Source of the DNA: Winogradskyella marincola
GTDB taxonomy: Bacteria > Bacteroidota > Bacteroidia > Flavobacteriales > Flavobacteriaceae
Reading direction: 5' to 3'
NCBI RefSeq assembly: GCF_029624125.1
Contig: NZ_JARSBN010000001.1
Coordinates: 124,001-188,000 of the forward strand
Length of the DNA: 64,000 nt
Position numbers and translations under genes: made by a program. The first letter of the stretch is position 1. Every line of letters begins with the position of its first letter. The notes beneath the pieces are model-generated. The model saw nothing but the letters and a program-made list of their open reading frames with translations. It did not search any database and was not told the DNA's origin. Below are positions 62,195-64,000 of this stretch, piece after piece.

Positions 62195-63166
62195 ATGTAT
62201 AAATACCTACTCTTACTTATATTCTGCCAGCTGAGCTTTTCTCAAATCAAAGTCTTAGATAGCATTTCGCAATCACCTGTTAGCTATGCAACCGTATCTT
62301 TTGGTAACGGCCAAGGCATTTTTGCAGATGATGATGGTATGTTTTATTTTACAAAAAAACTATATCCAGATGTAGACTCTTTACATATTTCGGCTATTGG
62401 TTTTAAAAACCTCAACATTGCTACAGAAAATTTGCCCAATGAATTACTACTTCAACCTCAATCTGCAGCTTTAGATGAAGTAGTACTTAACACTAATCTT
62501 AATCGAAAATTTAAAGAAGAAACTTTAAAACCATATCTCGATGATGATTATTACAACTGTTGGCTACCAACAATAGAATCTGAAATTGCAGTATATTTTT
62601 CTAAGTCTTCAGAGCAAGATCAAAAGCTTACCAGTGTTACATTCCCTATTGCTTTAGAGTCTAAAGATTGGAAAAAGCGAAAACGCGCCAATAGCGATAA
62701 AAAGAAATTTTCAACTTTATTTAAAGTACAATTTTACGCCAATGATAATGGTAAACCTGGTAATGTACTCACTTATGAAACCATTGTTTTTAGAGCTACA
62801 GAAAAAAATGGAGATGCCTATAAACTCAATGTAGAAGACTATGATATTTACATTCCTAAAAATGGTTTTTTTGTATCTATTCAAGTGATGGGCTACACCA
62901 ATAAAGAAGGAAAACTTTTGCCAAACAAAAAGTACAAGGAAATTAAATCTAAAAATGGTGTAGTAAAAATTCCAACAAACTTTAGACCTCTTCTCCCCTT
63001 TACTGATGAAATTGAAAGCAAAAACACCTACATAAAACGCATATTTATAAGTGGTAATAATTGGGTAAAGTTTGATAAAGGCAACGGTTTTAAATCTAGC
63101 TTACTGGACAAAAATCTTTTTAATTACGGCATTGGTATAACCTATAAAACATTTAAAGATGAATAA
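62195..63166 (+). CDS. Secreted carboxypeptidase-regulatory-like domain protein
   Basis: The 323-residue product has a signal peptide (about 1-16), a CarboxypepD_reg-like beta-sandwich (about 18-95: LDSISQSPVSYATVSFGNG, DDDGMFYF) and an uncharacterised C-terminal beta domain with VEDYDIYIPKNGFFVSIQV. It has the same two-part layout as the protein at 32979-33881. It starts nine bases after the acyl-carrier-like gene and overlaps the DoxX-like gene by eight bases, so they are co-transcribed. Confidence 0.85.
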   Translation: MYKYLLLLIFCQLSFSQIKVLDSISQSPVSYATVSFGNGQGIFADDDGMFYFTKKLYPDVDSLHISAIGFKNLNIATENLPNELLLQPQSAALDEVVLNTNLNRKFKEETLKPYLDDDYYNCWLPTIESEIAVYFSKSSEQDQKLTSVTFPIALESKDWKKRKRANSDKKKFSTLFKVQFYANDNGKPGNVLTYETIVFRATEKNGDAYKLNVEDYDIYIPKNGFFVSIQVMGYTNKEGKLLPNKKYKEIKSKNGVVKIPTNFRPLLPFTDEIESKNTYIKRIFISGNNWVKFDKGNGFKSSLLDKNLFNYGIGITYKTFKDE

Positions 63167-63515
63167 CCCAATTGGACTATACATTATGGCTGGCATGTAT
63201 ATTTTGGCAGGCCTTATGCACTTTGTAAAACCCAAAATGTATATGCGTATTATGCCAAGATACTTACCAAACCACAAATTTCTTGTGCTACTGAGTGGTA
63301 TTGCAGAAATTGTTTTGGGAGCAGCTTTGTTATTCTCAGAAACCAAAGCTTTTGCCATTTATGCTATCATAGCAATGCTAGTTGTATTTCTGTTAGTTCA
63401 TTTTTATATGTTATCTGGCGAAAAAGCTTCAGCTGGTATACCAAAATGGATATTAATTTTAAGAATTCCACTACAATTTTTCTTAATGTATTGGGCTTGG
63501 ATTTATTTGAGTTAA
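63159..63515 (+). CDS. DoxX-like small membrane protein
   Basis: The 118-residue product has four transmembrane segments (about 5-21, 42-60, 66-85 and 96-115). The pattern YIMAGMYILAGLMHFVKPKMY and GIAEIVLGAALLF is typical of the DoxX/DoxD-like family of small membrane proteins, which lack an established function in this phylum. It overlaps the upstream gene by eight bases and is followed after one base by the partial secreted gene. Confidence 0.85.
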   Translation: MNNPIGLYIMAGMYILAGLMHFVKPKMYMRIMPRYLPNHKFLVLLSGIAEIVLGAALLFSETKAFAIYAIIAMLVVFLLVHFYMLSGEKASAGIPKWILILRIPLQFFLMYWAWIYLS

Positions 63516-63516
63516 G

Positions 63517-64000
63517 ATGAGAAAAATAATTTTTACCGCATTTTTATTAATTCTAACTTTTCAGAAGGCTTTCTCCGATTGTGGCCATTGTTTTCACTTG
63601 ATAAAAGTTAACCTTTCATATACCAATGGTGATAATGAAATTGGATATTTAAAGTTCTATGATGAATACTCTATTCAAAATAACAATACAAAACCAAAAT
63701 TAAATACAAGCATAAAACATTTTTTTGTTAAACAAACAGACTCTATTGAAATAATAAGTAAATACTATAAGGTTAAAGACTTACCAGAATTTATAGATAC
63801 TAACGATAAACGATCTGTTACATTAAACAAAATCTCAGATATTTATCTAATAAGTTGGATGAATATTACCGGTAGCTTCAACATGCCAATTTTAGATGAA
63901 GAATCTATAAGTAAAATTATAAATGCTACAGATATAGTATCAGAAATCAAAATTTTTGATGTACATGACGAAATATACGTTAAAACCAATCCTTCTATAA
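63517..64000 (+). CDS. Secreted protein of unknown function (cut by window edge)
   Basis: Reading from the ATG at 63517 gives a signal peptide (MRKIIFTAFLLILTFQKAFS) and then a mature part with a CGHC motif just after the likely cleavage site, followed by beta-rich sequence (VNLSYTNGDNEIGYLKFYDE). About 161 codons are present and the frame is still open at the right edge. CGHC could be a redox pair, but no thioredoxin fold follows it, so I do not assign one. It is the last gene of the run from 61592. Confidence 0.7.
   Translation, partial: MRKIIFTAFLLILTFQKAFSDCGHCFHLIKVNLSYTNGDNEIGYLKFYDEYSIQNNNTKPKLNTSIKHFFVKQTDSIEIISKYYKVKDLPEFIDTNDKRSVTLNKISDIYLISWMNITGSFNMPILDEESISKIINATDIVSEIKIFDVHDEIYVKTNPSI

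Noticed and set aside
63517..64000. Thioredoxin-like redox protein from the CGHC motif
   Set aside because: CGHC is at the mature N terminus and no thioredoxin strand-helix pattern surrounds it; the motif alone is not enough.

Overview
The window is a chromosomal segment of a member of the Bacteroidota, almost certainly family Flavobacteriaceae (a marine genus of the Olleya / Lacinutrix / Psychroserpens / Winogradskyella kind; I cannot decide which). The evidence is AT-rich DNA, three secreted proteins with type IX secretion C-terminal sorting domains, a TonB-dependent receptor with a carboxypeptidase-regulatory-like N-terminal domain, the bacillithiol gene bshC, the rpmB-rpmG-DUF4295 triplet, promoters of the Bacteroidota type (TAnnTTTG at -10) and few Shine-Dalgarno sequences. 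No rRNA, tRNA, CRISPR array, transposase, prophage or plasmid function was found; it reads as ordinary core and shell chromosome.

Layout. 1-7.8 kb: the 5' part of pyrG, a small membrane protein, then a minus-strand block guaA, a LysM/periplasmic-binding fusion, OsmC, a DUF922 zincin-like protein and DUF3820, with bshC upstream. 7.9-15 kb: plus-strand M14 and M16 peptidases (probably one operon), a secreted unknown, a VOC protein and a TfoX-like protein. 15-24 kb: minus-strand lipoproteins (one with HEFVH), a membrane MutS-like ATPase, a BspA-type LRR protein and a TPR histidine kinase / LytTR regulator pair. 24.5-30.6 kb: rimO, a serine hydrolase, an amidase, ftsY and the DUF4295-rpmG-rpmB ribosomal cluster. 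30.7-34.7 kb: a minus-strand run of exonuclease, carboxypeptidase-regulatory-like protein, FAH-family enzyme, orphan Hpt protein and CinA. 34.8-43.9 kb: an FG-GAP protein, a 2-oxoacid dehydrogenase E2, recR with a glycosyltransferase, a BNR/propeller protein, a sodium:solute symporter and a CoA-binding protein. 44-54 kb: a TonB receptor, a 431-bp non-coding gap with two tandem terminator-bearing modules, two unknown proteins, fabH, htpG, a serine hydrolase and a PadR operon. 54.3-64 kb: a Crp/Fnr regulator, rlmF, a DEAD-box helicase, two neighbouring ECF sigma/anti-sigma-like loci, and a plus-strand run with an unusual acyl-carrier-like protein, a second carboxypeptidase-regulatory-like protein, a DoxX-like protein and a truncated secreted protein.

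How the genes fit together. Much of the window is housekeeping: nucleotide synthesis (pyrG, guaA), translation (rpmB, rpmG, DUF4295, rimO, rlmF), membrane targeting (ftsY), fatty-acid initiation (fabH), chaperoning (htpG) and repair (recR). Between these lie envelope and secreted functions (peptidases, T9SS cargo, lipoproteins, TonB receptor) and several regulators.

The observations I would follow first are: (i) the 197-residue protein at 61592-62185, which starts inside an acyl-carrier motif (GLDSVEL) and ends with the first half of that motif (NDLGID), as if circularly permuted; (ii) the duplicated non-coding module at 46493-46800; (iii) a perfect 21-bp palindrome in front of padR, with two small HWPFA-motif membrane proteins downstream; and (iv) dispersed intergenic palindromic elements, some of which lie in transcribed leaders.
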